NCBI RefSeq assembly: GCF_003254395.2
Contig: NC_037651.1
Location: 8,066,001-8,130,000 of the forward strand
DNA: 64,000 bases
Reading direction: 5' to 3'
Source: Apis mellifera
Taxonomy: Eukaryota > Arthropoda > Insecta > Hymenoptera > Apidae
Under the pieces are notes generated by a model. The model did no database searches and had not been told where the DNA came from. It saw nothing but the letters and a program-made list of their open reading frames with translations. This document shows positions 1 to 13,321 of this stretch, in pieces; within the stretch, counting starts at the first letter, position 1; every line of letters starts with the position of its first letter. A program made the position numbers and the translations under genes.

Positions 1-349
1 TAATTTATATATATACATTAGATTAAATTTTATTATATTTATTTTTTTTTCGTTTCTCATGATCTCGACACTTTACAAATTTTTATTACGTGTTACGCAT
101 ATTATGTACGAACAATAAAATCAAATTTTATATTTAATGATATGATGAATTCCATATCTTATAATAATTATATAGTGAAAAATCACATTGATTTGAGTAA
201 AAAATAAAACTGTACTACGAACAACGGACAGTAATTGCGTCTTAATTTTGTAGCGTGGAATATTTCTCGATATTTTCTATATTTTCATCGCTTATTTTTT
301 ATCTTACATCAAGAAAAGATTAAATAATTGATATATTTCGTGTACTTAC

Positions 350-375
350 CGATTCGTATCCAATAATCTCAGCAT
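350..375 (-). CDS. Possible first coding exon of a leftward gene (partial)
   Basis: Reading the minus strand, an ATG in a good context (GAAAATG) at 375 is followed by nine codons (MLRLLDTN plus a split codon) and then a strong consensus donor, CG|GTAAGTAC, ending the exon at 350. The following exons would lie left of the window or in bases 1-340, where I could not fix one. The product is not recognised. Confidence is limited because the coding piece is only 26 bases; the main support is the quality of the donor and the start context. A 5' leader would run up to about base 440 or beyond. Confidence 0.35.
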
Positions 376-1189
376 TTTCTTCAAAAATTTACAGCACGAT
401 ACAACACATCACCTCGCACATGATGCACCACCAAAACTGCGCGAAATATTGGAAGATGCGCATTAATTTGAAAAATTTTCTTTGCGCAGATTGCGAATAT
501 CGATGTACTTCAGTCGATTACGATTCTTTGTATACTATACACATAACTTTTTTTTTATTTCTTTTAATCATAAATTATGTATTATTGATTCAAAATTCTA
601 AATTAAATATTTTTATAATAATCAACATGAAAGAAAATATAAATTTTAATTTTAAGATTTAAAATTTTCTCATATCTTGATCGATATATCGAATTAGTTT
701 TATCTCGATAATTCGTTGTTTAGAAATAAATAAATTAGTATATAATATTTTTATTTAAAATATAAAAAAGATAAAGAATTTTAAATATTATATCTAAAAA
801 TATAATTAAAATTTATATTTATCTTAAAGATTCGTTAAAAATTAAAGTATTATGTTAACAAAATCAACGATTCCCGCCTAAAGTGAGAAATGGCGGTAAA
901 ATAAGCGCACACATGCGTAGTAGAAAGTTCCGTTCACATTAATGCAGGTTAAGTCGTTGTGCTCATGTTGTGCTTGACGCTCGTACAAGTAAGCGTGCCG
1001 GTAATAAACCGTTGTTTGGTATAACGGTCATTCCGTTAAATCTCCTTGCAATCCTGTACATAAATTTATTTGTAAACTATTAAAGTAAAGCTTGTGATTT
1101 TCAAAACATCGCATACAATCTACGAAGAACAGTGAAAGTGTGTTCAACGTTAAAAAATCAGACGTCCAGTGATTCGAACGACTATCGAG
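376..1189. promoter_or_regulatory. Possible divergent promoter region and plus-strand noncoding leader exon
   Basis: Between the leftward exon candidate ending at 375 and a donor-like site at 1189/1190 (CGAG|GTATGCG, plus strand) the sequence is AT-rich, then becomes clearly less AT-rich from about 870 to 1190. That pattern is typical of a transcription start and leader exon in this genome. No long reading frame starts in the less AT-rich part; its first ATG (near 889) is followed within four codons by a stop. I infer a rightward noncoding first exon ending at 1189. Downstream coding exons were not identified with confidence; the exon at 7942-8145 is one possible partner. Confidence 0.3.
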
Positions 1190-1905
1190 GTATGCGTATT
1201 TTCTTTGTGTTTTACATGTATTATCGATATTTCTAATTTTTTTCTTTATATACACGAACGTATATATATGAATAGTAGTGTTAAGTAATTAAATATTTGC
1301 ACGTTCGTAAATTAAGATATTGTTGAATTGTTTTACCGAACAAAATAGTACGTAACACGTAGTTTATTTTTATACGTACATTCTTAGTACAATGAGCTCA
1401 TGCTTATACTACTTTTGTTGTTTACGACATTAAATAATAATCTGTTGAATTTATGAACAGACGTACATATGTGTAGGTTGTAATATATAGCATGTCTCCC
1501 GCGTTACATATACACTTGTAACGTCTGGTCACGTGTTCCATATTTAAATGATACACATACACGAAAATTGATGTGTGTGTGCGTCTATTCATCAAGATCC
1601 ATATCTTTGCAAACACCATTAGTGAAACATAACCTTTCATATAACAAAACAAAAGTTTTTATTTTTTTTTTTTTTTCAGTTTTTAAATATCATGTCATAT
1701 TAATGATAAAACTGAATGAGAAGACAAAAGAATTTTTTTATTTATACATAGCTTATTCTTTTTATTGCGTTTATGATACATTACAATTTCAATATAACAA
1801 ATAACAAGGGTCAGGTAAAAAATATGACAATCAAGAAAATATTATCAGAAAATGCGTTTCATTTTAAATAAACACTCGGAGAAAAGTTTTGCAAGCGTAT
1901 TCGTT

Positions 1906-1937
<32 letters not shown>

Positions 1938-3385
1938 CATATCATTTTATCAATGAACTAGACAAAACTTAGTCTCCGGGTATATAATAGATGCTTCCAT
2001 AATCAAAGCATCTTTATTTTTTCTTAAATCTTAATGGACGAATTGTAATTGTAATTCACAATCCTTTGTATATGATACATTTTGTTGGCATAATTCCTCT
2101 TTTTTTTTTTTTTGCTGTAACAAGTCGTAGCAAAAGCTAAATTCTTCTTGCAAACACGCATATCGTTGCTTGTATTGGCTCGAACAAGTTTACTGCTATG
2201 CTATGCATATTACAAACATGCTTATCTTTCTAATTATAAGGCGATCGAATTATACTATATGCATCTATGTTACATTACAATTTGTGTCGAAATTTTCAAG
2301 CAGAGGTCAACAAATATTGTCTCAACTTCTACAATGCACAAAAATATTCTTATTCCAAAAAAATTGTTACGCAAACTCAAATATCTATTGCAACTGTGTA
2401 AAAAGATCATATACAAGAAGTACATATTAAAATTATGTCTAAAAAAGATAGATTAGAATCAGTAAAAGTTTTCTTTACTTGTACATTAATTGACTAATCT
2501 GACTGCAAATGAAAACTGAGGTAAACGTGTACTCTGTTCTACTTATCATTGAATAATACTTCTTCAGTCCAGAAAGCTTACTTTCCTCCTGTACATTATC
2601 TTATATCCATGCACCTGCAAATAATTTATTTTATCGTAAAGGTCTATATGAAAAGGGGGATTTTTGAATTATTCCATTGGGACATAAATCTGTGCAAAAC
2701 TTTAAAGTTTTGAAAATTTAAAGATATATCATTTTATAACTTATATATCCCTCTTCTACATATAGTTCTTCACCCAACTATGTATGTTTTTCTTTTTTTT
2801 TCTTTTTTTTTTCTTTCAAAGATTAGAGATTGTTAGATAAATTGTATAAAACAGAAGGTTAGGCCCCAAAAATTAGGCCCCTTCCATAGCTTGCCATGCT
2901 TTCAGACAGATTCAACATAGGTTCCATAAATTTGACAAACACTATGCAATACATATTATCTGTTAATAAAATAAATTGCCTTCGAAGTGGTCATTTTCAA
3001 TCGTGATACCGTTTCTTGAAAAAATACTCTCAAAATTTGTCTCAATGTCGTACCCTGTTTCTAAGTAATTAATCTCTCAAATGTTAAACTTTCATCCTAA
3101 GCTTTCTCATGTTAGAAACTGTGAACAATTTCATTCAAATTGATTGTTTTACACAATGAAAATTCCACAGCTTACAAAACAATTCATGGTATTGAGCTAT
3201 CAAGCTGATTCACTTTCCAATTAGAACAAAATAGACTACACAATCGTTCTCGGTGACCTGTTTCCCATTATGGACGAACGCAATCCTCCCTCCACAGATT
3301 TGGAACATGTTTGAAGAGGCGACGACATCGAAACGCTCTTTCATAACTGTTGGAAACGACCTTAGACCTCGAAGGCCTCCCACTG
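1190..3385. other. Noncoding; right part probably 3' UTR of the claudin-like gene
   Basis: The stretch holds only low-complexity AT-rich sequence with several T-runs (for example near 1905-1937 and 2100-2113). The part from about 2550 to 3385 lies directly downstream of the minus-strand stop at 3386 and probably contains the claudin-like gene's 3' UTR. No conserved coding segment, RNA gene or transposon ends were seen. Confidence 0.4.
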
Positions 3386-4955
3386 CTACGCTATCATAGC
3401 GGCTATGGGGCTGAAACGCATTATTTTGCTGAGCAAGATCCACGCTACCGAGGCGAGGGCGCAAAGCGTAACACCACCCCATCCAAAATCCATGCTCCAG
3501 GAGCTGGTGAATCGTCTGGCCTTGAGAACATTACGAGAAACCGGTCCACCAATTACACCATCCTCAGGGCCATCCAGTATTCGAGCTCCTCGATCCTGAG
3601 CTCTCTTGAAGTGAATAATCGTCAGGGTAAACAATGCGAACGTGGCTAAAACAATTGTTTCATATTAGAAGAAAATTTTTTTCCAGTAAGAATAATTGAA
3701 TTATTTATTTTCATTTTAATAATAAAACTAACGAATTTGAATCGATGGAAGAAGAAAAACAAACAAGTTAATTGGAAGAAAAAGATATAAGAGAAAAATG
3801 CGGTATAGTCTGGTGGAGTGTTTGGATGACGTCTTATCAGAAGCGAGAGATGTTTGCCTTTTATCGTACTCGACGACAACTACCATGATGCCAAGAAAGA
3901 AACTCTTTTGTCGAATGAGAAAACACTTTTGTTATTCATTGAAAAGTTATTGAAGCCTTGATAAAAAAAAAAAATAAGCTTATTTCATAGCTAGAATTCA
4001 GAATACAAAGTTCAACGAAAATGTAAATTGGACACACTTGTGATTATTGGTTTGTACTTTCATTCTTCACGCTTACTTTTGAAAACCAATTTCATTTTTT
4101 GCGTTTATCATCAATGAATAAACACGAGAAATTTACTATGAACTAAACTTGAAACTTTTAACAATGTATTTCACTCTTAGAACAGCTTATTTTGTGGACT
4201 TCTTAAGTATGCAGAAATCTTTGCGGGTTTCACGAAAGTGTATAATGTTTTAAATCAATAAAAATTTATTCGATTAATGGGACTAATTATAAATACGACG
4301 TTTCGAAAAAAATTTTTTGAAAAAACTCACCTGCTAAAAGATACATCACACCGGTAACAAGGACCGCTGATATTTGGTGTCTGCAAAGTCCAAAAAATCC
4401 AATGAGAACCGCTGTGCCCAAAATGATCAAGCAAACTAGAGAACAGGAGATACTCAAGTTCTGCATTCCTGCGAAACAACATGCATTTCTCATTGTTTAG
4501 AAAATTTGCTTATAAAACATTTTATTGAAATATAACAAATGCTCGAATACTATTCAATAGAGGAAGAAGAATTTTTAATAAAATTTTTAAAGAATAATCG
4601 ATTTGAATGAAACAAACGAATTCAAAATTAAAGACTACTGTAAAAATTTCAATGAGTAATCAATAAAGTAATTTTATTCGAGCTATTCTTCGTCCGTGTG
4701 GGGAAACATTGAAAATTATACTGTATTGATTTAATTTTCAGTCGCCATAAATAGAAATCAATCTAGCAATAGTGATCATGTCAATCATCGTGGAAATAAA
4801 ACGAAGAAGAAAAGAAAAAAAAGACTGTACTCACGATTTTGCCAGGCGGCACGAATCTCCTCGTGTGCTTCGTCGGGCGTCAAGTAGTTAATGCACCTCT
4901 CTTGCGGAAAATCTACCTGACCTAGTAGTCGTATTTCCTCTTCTGAAACGTGAGC

Positions 4956-4989
<34 letters not shown>

Positions 4990-7900
4990 AATGACGTGGT
5001 TTTCACGCTGTTTCTTGCACGACATGGAACAAAATTATGAACGGGTAGGTTTCCACTTCTCTCGTTTCTTTGCACCTCGATTTTTAATTAAACGATCCTT
5101 AAAAGTTTCCCTCCGAGTGTTAAAAATGTGTGATGAAAGAGCGTAAAAAACATTCAATCCAGTTTATTGAAAAAGTATCAAAGAGGAGCAAATTTTTATT
5201 CGAATTCTTATTCGAATAACATATTTTTTTATACAACTTTGGATTCATTATAAATTCCAACTAAATGTTTAATTATAAATTGAGAAGATATTTCTTTTTG
5301 TTTATGTTTTGATTTTTAATTGGAAAGCTTCGTATTTTTTTAGCACGACAGCAACGAAATATACAAAGAGATATATAATGAAAGTGGAATCGATCGGTTA
5401 GAAAATGAAAATGAAAATAGAGTTCGCGTTGGTCTTGATTCGAAAAAAAGGAACGATAAAATGTGCGTGGTGGATTGGTATATCACGGATTTATATGTGA
5501 CCGATTAACTCGAAATACTTAATACTCGAAATGAGTAGTCAAATTAAATCTCGGGCCAAGAGCGCCGAATAGTTGGAGCGTGAGATTCGATATCAGATTC
5601 CGAATACTATCGGCTCGTTGGAGAGGATGAACCTCCAAAGCATGGATTTCCGTGAAATGTCAGGAAGACGAGGGTTAGAAGGCCGTAGAAACTTGGAGAA
5701 TTGAGTAATAATAAATTCTGAAGCAGAAATAGCTCGATCCAAGTTCATCAGATCTGGGTTATTCTATCTACCCTCTCACTCATATCTCACTTTTCATTGA
5801 GCAAATGAACAATGATATTTTAAGATAGATAGTAGGTTAGATAAAAAATTAAAATTTCATTAATGAATTTCAATCACATTTTCGAAATTACATATTTAAC
5901 AAAGAATTTCAGGGATTTATTGTCTCTCAAAGAATGTGCAAATTATTTGCATGGATATAGAAACGTCAAATATCACGAGATAATTTCAATATTTGCGAGT
6001 GAAGAAATTTAGATTGATTTTCACGAAGAACATCGGTATACGTGGAGGAAGGAACGTGCACCGTGTGATTTAAACAGTAACGTTTCGTGCTTGGCGTGAT
6101 CAGAAACCATCAAAGAAAGTTCTTCAAAAAAAGAAAAGAAAAAAAGGAGGAAACTAAACGAAGGAATTGAATACTTTTGCTAAGGTCAAGTTTATTCAAC
6201 GATAAAAATTCATCTTATTTATAAATATAGCGTTATAACTTTTTTTTTTATCCTAAATTCATTACTGCTTCTTTTTCTACTTAATTTTCATATTTTTCCA
6301 TAGCAGAAACTTTCAGTGTAACAAGTTAAAGAATTTAAGTACGAGTTGAATACGAGGTACTTCGGCTTGAAGAAAAGGAAATAGTAATCATAGCCTTTTC
6401 ATTTTTCTCTTGTTCCCAATACGAAGTGAGAAAATTAAACTTCAGAACATACAATCAACAGTGAAAAATCACCCAATAAATAAGAAAAGATAATCGTAGA
6501 AATATTGAAATTTCAACTCTAGTCTTTGGTCTCTTTTTTTTTTTAATTAAACTTTTTGGACGAGAATATAAAGATTCTTGACAAGTAAGTTCGTCGTGAT
6601 AAAACGTTCGAGAAATATGAAGGAATGACTTCGTTATATCACGTTGCAATTTTCAATATTACTGAATCGTTATGAAAAAGAAAAGAAAGGAAATAAGAAA
6701 ATTTTTCATGGAATTTCTTATTTAAAAGAGATCGCATTTTGATCGCATAAAAATAATTATGTTTTAAGAATGCAATTAAGAATGCAAAAAAAAAATTAAT
6801 AATAAGATTATGTTTATAAATTGCATTAATAAGGAAAAAATTTATAATTTTTTTTTTTATCAAACATAAAGAAATAGATAAAAATATGCTCAAACGATGA
6901 TTTTAAAAGTAAATAGTATCTATTCATGACATCTTTTACATCCTTCTTTTTAATGTTTTCTGGTTGATAAGATTATTATTAAATTGAACAATCTTATCGT
7001 ATTTTATAGCGATAACTTTTTTGCGATAATAACTGCACTTCTTGATGCTAAAATGTAAAACAAATCAATATGAATGACAATAATTATCAATTTGAGTGTT
7101 TACATATAATTTTTTTAATAATGTTCCTTCATATTTTGATTCATTTTTTTTTTATTTGATACACAATTCTTTCAAATGTTCAATGCATCTAATTTAGAAC
7201 ATATTGTATTTTCCATAATATTTTGTTTATATTTGTCTTTTATATGTTTTTTTTTTTTCAAGAAAAAATTGTTTCGAAAACAATCCAATTTTTTCTATCT
7301 AATATTTTCTTTGAATTTTATGAAATTATTACGATATTATTTACTTGTTTTTGTAAAAAAAGAAAATAAATGCGTATAACGAATTTTAATAGAAAGTCGA
7401 TCGATTATTCGGAATCTATTCATACATTTTCATGTGTAAAAATTTGTTTTATATCTTTTTTGTTATTATTATTCAAATTACCATTTTTGTAGTTTATTTT
7501 TTTATTATTTAACTATAGTTTTCTTCTTAATAGTGTTCAAATATTTCTTATTATTCTTTTCTTCATATCTTTTCTTATTCTTTTTCATTTTTTGTTCTAG
7601 AAAGATTTCATATTCATATTTTAAACTTAGTTTAATTCTTATTGAAAAAGATAGAATATTGCAACTCTCAAACACATTTGCATTTAAGTGTCATTACTTG
7701 ATGCTTTAATTTAAGCTCTCGTTATATTATGGAAGTTATATGATGTCACCATTAAAACTGATTATCTGATAATTTTTGCCCATAATATAATTTTTTTTTT
7801 CAAACAAATTATCCATATCTATTTAAATTTACAAAACTGAATATTGATTAATTAAAAAAAAAAAAAATTAAGAATCAAAAAGAAGTAAAGAAATTTTTGT

Positions 7901-10343
7901 TTAATATGTTACTTTTCGTTTCGTTTGAATGAAGTTTTTAGCACAGTGAAAGTGATTGGGACAAAGTTTTGAACGAAGAAACATCCAAGATGTTCATGGT
8001 CACGGCATGCCTAGTCAGACAGTACGATATTTCAGATCGTAATCGACTGGTCGATAGCTTGGTCAGAGTCAAGGTGGTATCCATGTATAGAACACCGGTT
8101 CATACGGAACCGCATCATTGTAGATACGTCGAGGTGATTACGTGAGGTGTGTGTACTGTGTATCATTGAAAATTTACACTGCAAAATCGATTTTTCACGT
8201 TCAAACAATATATCTTCAAGAATTATTCATCAAATTATTTTATGACACATTTTACTGTTACAATGTTGAAGAAATATTTATTTAAGATAAAAAAGAAAAA
8301 AAAGTTGATGCCACTTTTGTGATCAAAATTCACGAGTAAAGCTTTTTTAAAAACTAATAACGAGTTAAAAAAAAACCTCGTCGATGGAATATCCAAAAGA
8401 TCCAATGCAAGTTTTAAATCCTAAATTATTTTCTTAAACGTAAGAGTATATCTAGCGTAGCTCAGTTTAATCAAAATTCATTAAATTGTATATACTTACC
8501 AGTAAGCGAGACACACATGATCCAAATACCACCGTACATAGGTACGAGAAAGGTAGGATGATGGTTTCTGTGGCCGGATGTTGCTTCTACCATTGCTACT
8601 TGTCCATCCAAATACCACGTGAGCGTAACATTCGCATGAGTTAGAGCCTCCTTATCCCAGCCAACTTCTTCCCAGTGATCCGACATTATGGCACCACACA
8701 ATAACCCGGTCGCTAGAACAAAGATGAAACACAATTCTCTCTTAAGGTATTGACGTTCCTTTTGTATCGGAATGTTCTCATTATTTTAAATCCTCATAAG
8801 TTGGCAGTCAATTGATAATGCGCATAAATGAAACGTAGAAAACATGCTTCTTTTGAAGCATTTGTTAAAAGTTCTTAAAAGTTAAGTTGCTTTTAAAATT
8901 GTATTTTTTCGATAAAATTTATATAATTTCAAAAGTAATCACATGTAATGTGTCATATTTTTTCAGATGTTTATTTTGTAAAGAAATATACGATAATTTT
9001 GTACATGAATTAATGTCTGAAGATATGCTGGATTATATTATTTTATCTATCATTGCATCTCATAACATTTCTACTGCTAAAAATGAGTTTCTTTTTCCTA
9101 AGGATAAATAGACAATGATTTTAAGATTCTACAACATTTGCTAATATTGACGACTATGAATTTTAAAAGTTTAACGAGATGCCTTGAGAAGAGGCATCGT
9201 TTTCGCGCCATAGGCAGAACTGTATGCCATAGAAAATTTTATTATATAAGAAATCTAATGGCAATCAAGGATTCTCGAACGTAACAAGATGTAGAAGCAC
9301 TTCTCTCCGAGTGACCATATCTCTCAAGTGAAAAAAATGTACGGTGCAATGAATTCAACCGGTGGTTGTTGACCCTTCTACCAGAAAGAAATCTTTCAGG
9401 AAAGCAATAAGAGATATTAATAATAAAAATAATAAACATTTCAAAAAGTGAAAATGAAATAAAGTGTTTATCGAAGGAAGTCACATGGTATCGTTATGAT
9501 AGTGGTATCCAATAACGATACATATATAACATACTACGTTTCCAGATAATTTCATTAAATTATATTATTTTTTGCATTTAAGTAGCCACGATAAAACAAT
9601 TATTAAGACTAAGAATAAATGTCATCCATGTGAAATACAGATATGATTAAATGCGATGACGTTGCAAAATGCGACGTTTCGTTCCGAACCAAGAATAAAA
9701 GTATCATTATTCACGTGTTTCTTCGTTTTACAAGCATTCTCTCATTTTTATGTAAACTTTTCTAATTTTTTAAGTTATTTTTATATAAACTTTAAATACG
9801 CAATTAATCGATACATCGTTAAAAACGACGTACGCCGGTTAATCAATTAACGTGATGAAACATGGATCTATTTATTTATTGGAAGTTTTTTATCACAGTA
9901 TTTTTTCCACATAACGCAATTATTATACCGCACAAATTGGAAACATGATGGGAATACATTTATTTAGAGCATCCTTCATAAATATCCTAGTGACACGATT
10001 CTTCGGATCAGCTGATGGTTTAACGAATGAGTCTATACACAGGATTGGAAGAAGCATGTTCGAATATTCATTGCGAACGTGCATTCTACGAAGCTATAAT
10101 AAAATCGGAGATGAACCACCTTATCCGATTATTCATTACGTAAGATGGATTTTTGATTATTGCATAGCCGGTCTATCAGTAGACGAAGATCTATCCGTGT
10201 AAACGAAGACAAACGAGACGAAATGGGAGGACGTCATCGTGCGCAATGAATTTGTTCCGATTACCTGCGAAAGTGAGGGCTAGCGTCGCAACGAGAAAAA
10301 CAAGACGTGGACCAGGGGCCCTGGGTACACGAGTAGGCTCCAT
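3386..10343 (-). CDS. Claudin-like four-transmembrane protein
   Basis: Five minus-strand exons: 10343-10265, 8712-8500, 4942-4835, 4468-4331 and 3645-3386. All have GT-AG borders and matching phases, giving 265 residues. Hydrophobic segments lie at about residues 14-36, 137-160, 164-190 and near 238-255, the layout of the PMP-22/EMP/claudin superfamily. The first extracellular loop carries the family signature: W40, then GGIW (W90), C93 and a second cysteine at C114, plus an N-glycosylation site NVT at 54. A short basic tail follows the last membrane pass. Such proteins form septate-junction barriers or act as channel partners; which subgroup this is (claudin, CLDND1-like or TMEM178-like) I cannot say. 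The start at 10343 is the only in-frame ATG in the GC-rich first exon; the frame is open upstream only from a non-ATG codon. Introns of 1.5, 3.6, 0.37 and 0.69 kb make this the most spread-out gene in the window. The 3.6 kb intron (4943-8499) contains a separate plus-strand exon candidate and otherwise no gene. Confidence 0.85.
7942..8145 (+). CDS. Unassigned coding-like terminal exon inside the claudin-like gene's intron
   Basis: A pyrimidine-rich tract ending GTTTTTAG at 7941 is followed by 67 open codons and a TGA at 8143-8145. Base composition is sharply less AT-rich than the flanks and the residue mix looks like real protein: an acidic start (HSESDWDKVLNEE), then many Arg, Val, Asp, His and two Cys (ending HHCRYVEVIT). 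The in-frame codon just before the exon is the stop TAG formed by the acceptor itself, as expected at a true exon edge. A donor-like GAG|GTGATT at 8133/8134 offers an alternative internal-exon reading of 64 codons. I do not recognise the family. Upstream exons must lie to the left on the plus strand, possibly starting from the leader near 1189, but none was found. It could also be the remnant of a lost gene. Confidence 0.45.
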   Translation, partial: HSESDWDKVLNEETSKMFMVTACLVRQYDISDRNRLVDSLVRVKVVSMYRTPVHTEPHHCRYVEVIT

Positions 10344-11700
10344 CCATGCAGGTGGTGCCCAGGGCGACCGCTGGCAGCCCACTGAAAGCTGCACAACTGT
10401 ACCGACAGTTGCCAGTTACGCACTGACCAATCAACACCCCCGGAGCTCGTGGTGTTTTCGGCGACTCTCCACTACCACATAAGGGGGCAAACACGATCAG
10501 CACGCCCTCTCCGTTCTGCGTCGAAGCGCACGAAAATCGACCGACGTACCACCCAACTAACCACCCCACCCGGATGCTGCAGACAATCCGCCACGATCAT
10601 TTTCTCTCTTCTTTCTCGCCCTTCTTTCCTTCAGAGATGAGACATCATTTCTTTCCGTTATTCTGTTCTTTTTCATTCTTTCATTCGATCCACTCCCTCT
10701 TAAATTATTCTTTTCATAGTTTTCTTTAGTATGGATTTTTTATTATTATTATTATTATTAACGATGATAGTTCTTTTCCCGCATTAGCGTTTTTAACAGC
10801 GTTGTTTCTTTGGATTACGAAGAACTGTTTTTCTTTATCGTGTCATCATTAAAAGAAGTTTTTCTGGTGTAAATACAATCATATGGATGGCTTTTTAAAA
10901 ATTTTAATTTCAATGGAGCATTAAACTTGATGAATGAAACTTGATATAATAAGCATGATAATTCTTTTTTTTTAGAATTCTTATGCAATATAAGAATTTG
11001 AGCTATTATCAATATGAATAGAAAAGCTTTAAAGTAGAAATATTATGATAGTAAATTATATAACATAATAAGTCTTCGACAACTGTCTATCATTAGTTTA
11101 CATCATTCTATTATTTTTATGAGATTTTGATTGGATTATGAAAAAAGCGTTTTGTTTGTTAATCATTTATAATAGAGTTAGAAAACGATTGTTAACAAGC
11201 TACTTACAATTGTGCTAATGTTAGTAATATTAGTGGTATAATACTCGACATTTAAATGTCATGTCATTTCTCTTATCCGAAACGTGTTCGAATTGCTTAA
11301 CCGCACAACCAAACAAGTTGCTTTTCAGTCAAGTTGAATTCCTGCAAAATCTTAAAGACTTTCCATATTTATTTAATCAGTATTGACATTAGGGAGAGAA
11401 AAATGCATTTTTTTGGCTTTAAATATAATCCATGTAGAAAACATGACACGTATCACGCGTAGGTGGTATAATATTTTGCACACGTTTTAATTGGATCATG
11501 ATATTATCTCTATGGGCGTATGATTAAAGATGTTTTTTTAACGATGATCGAAAATCTAAGAAATTAAAATATTTGCACACTATTAATCAAGTTATTATCA
11601 TTAGTTATTATTACTAATCAGTTTTTATAAAATGTTATCGTTAGAAATTTAAGAAAAAAATTTTTTCAAATAAAGTAAATACGTGTACTTTATGTTAAAG
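10344..11700. promoter_or_regulatory. Shared upstream region of the claudin-like gene and NASP
   Basis: The two genes are head to head. The left 300 bases (to about 10640) are GC-rich for this genome and probably hold the claudin-like gene's leader and promoter. After a T-rich stretch and a short trinucleotide repeat, the rest is AT-rich with no frame of note. NASP's leader should lie just before 11701. No TATA box or named operator could be assigned with confidence. Confidence 0.45.
10741..10760. repeat. (TTA)n trinucleotide microsatellite
   Basis: Perfect TAT/TTA triplets run for about 20 bases after a T-rich stretch, in the noncoding space between two divergent genes. Confidence 0.8.
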
Positions 11701-13321
11701 ATGGCTGATGTCGCCGAAAATGCAGCGTTTACCGATCCAGCTACGGCAATCTCTCATGGAAAACGACATTTGTTAGTGCGAGATTATACAATGGCTGTAA
11801 CCGCATTGGCACAAGCTTGTCAACTCCTTGCTGAAAAACATGGAGACACTGCGGATGAACTTGGTGAGCCTTATTTATTATACGGTCGGGCTCTTCTTGG
11901 TCTGGCAAGAGAAGAAGCTGGAGTATTGGGTGGCGGAGTACCAGGTACAGAAGAAACTGAAGAGGATGATGAAGAAGACGAGGAAGAAGCCGAAGATGAA
12001 AAATTAAGCAACATAGATGAAAAAGAGGACGAGGAGAGCGAAGATCATACAGATAATGGTACGGTGAGCGATGAAAAGGAGAAAACTGGTGTTGAAAACA
12101 AAGCTGAAGATTCGAAAACTGACGAGGAATCTAAAAAACTAGAAACTGAAAAAAAAGAAGAGAAAATAGAATCAAATAATGAAAAGGAAAAAGTTGAAAA
12201 ATCAGAACTTGATGATAAGACAGAAGATAATAAAATAACGAAAGAAGCGATAGAAAAGCCAGAAAAGGAAGATGAGAAACCTGAAGCTGGTTCTAGTAAG
12301 GATACAAGTCACGTAAATGGACCATCTTGTTCATCTGATCATAATGGAGATGTAAAGAAAAATGGAGAAAATGATGGTGAGGATATAGGAAATGAAGATG
12401 AAGAGGATGAAGTCAACAACCTACAGGTTTGTAAACAAAATTATTTATCTATATATAAATTATCTATAATATCTATAAATCTATAAATCTTTAAATCTAT
12501 ATATCTATAAATCTTTTTTTTTTACTTTTTTATTATTATTCATTATACATAATATTTAAGTCAAGATTGCATTAATAAAATTTTATTTAAAAATTTTTCA
12601 AATTTTATACAAATTTTCTAACATCGAAAATTATAAGATTTAATAAATGTTTGTTATTAAATTAAAGGTCGCTTGGGAAGTATTAGAGCTTGCGAAATTG
12701 GTACTGCTAAAACGTGGTCAAACAGGTTGGAAATTATTAGCCGATGCTTATCGACTCTTAGGAGAAGTGGCTATGGAGGGAGGAAATTTTCAAGGTGCTC
12801 TAAATGATCTACATCGGTGTTTGGAGCTTTTACAACAGATTGAGCCTCGGGAACCAAGAGCAATAGCTGAAATACATTATCAACTTGCATTGGCTCATTC
12901 TTTGGGCAATGAATTCGACGCTAGCATCGAAGAGTTTAACAAAGCCACAGAATTATTGGAAACGCGTATAAAAGAATTGGAAGAAATAAAAGAACCTCCT
13001 AAAACGGATGATTCTTTCTATACTGTAGAAGGAGAGATCCAAGAATTAAAAGAACTGCTACCAGAAATCCAAGAGAAGATTTCAGATATGAAGGACTTCA
13101 AGCAAGAAGCCTGCAAACTTGTCATAGAGGGTATCAAAAGCAAAGTAGCTGGTGGTTGTTCAAATGGTGCTGGACCAAGTGGTAACAATGATTCTGCACC
13201 TAAAATTCAAAAACCTGCTAGTGACATATCTCATTTGGTGCGTAAGAAACGGAAAGCCGACGAACCAGAGACAGAAGTTGCGTCGCCATGTAAAAAACCG
13301 ACACCAGAGAAAGCTGTTTGA
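11701..13321 (+). CDS. NASP: NASP-family histone chaperone (HGV2-like)
   Basis: Two exons, 11701-12426 and 12668-13321, joined in phase 0, encode 459 residues. The protein binds H1 and H3-H4 histones and shuttles them in the nucleus. The order of parts is diagnostic of the SHNi-TPR family (NASP, Hif1, Sim3, HGV2): a first TPR at about residues 15-60 (ATAISHGKRHLL onward), a very acidic Glu/Asp/Lys-rich block at about 90-240 that interrupts the TPR array, then further TPRs from residue 243 to about 370 including NLHRCLELLQ-like helices, a coiled segment, and a basic nuclear signal (VRKKRK) near residue 435. The start at 11701 (AAAG-ATG-GC) has the better context; an in-frame ATG three codons upstream (11692) is possible. 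The acidic block ends exactly at the splice site, so the histone-binding loop is coded by exon 1 and the main TPR core by exon 2. Confidence 0.94.

Noticed and set aside
420..662. 80-codon plus-strand frame at 420
   Set aside because: Its residues are those of AT-rich noncoding DNA (Ile, Asn, Phe, Lys runs), with no splice support, and it overlaps a likely leader.
5440..5710. Possible exon in the large intron of the claudin-like gene
   Set aside because: The patch is less AT-rich but its best frame is only about 30 codons without convincing splice sites; more likely a regulatory element.
9945..10202. 85-codon plus-strand frame in the first intron of the claudin-like gene
   Set aside because: Composition is slightly better than chance but there is no recognisable motif, no promoter patch and no splice site; kept only as a remote possibility.
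10261..10569. Minus-strand 102-codon Cys-rich frame over the claudin-like first exon
   Set aside because: It is out of frame with the exon that splices in phase to the claudin-like exon 2; Cys and Gly richness comes from the GC-rich leader.
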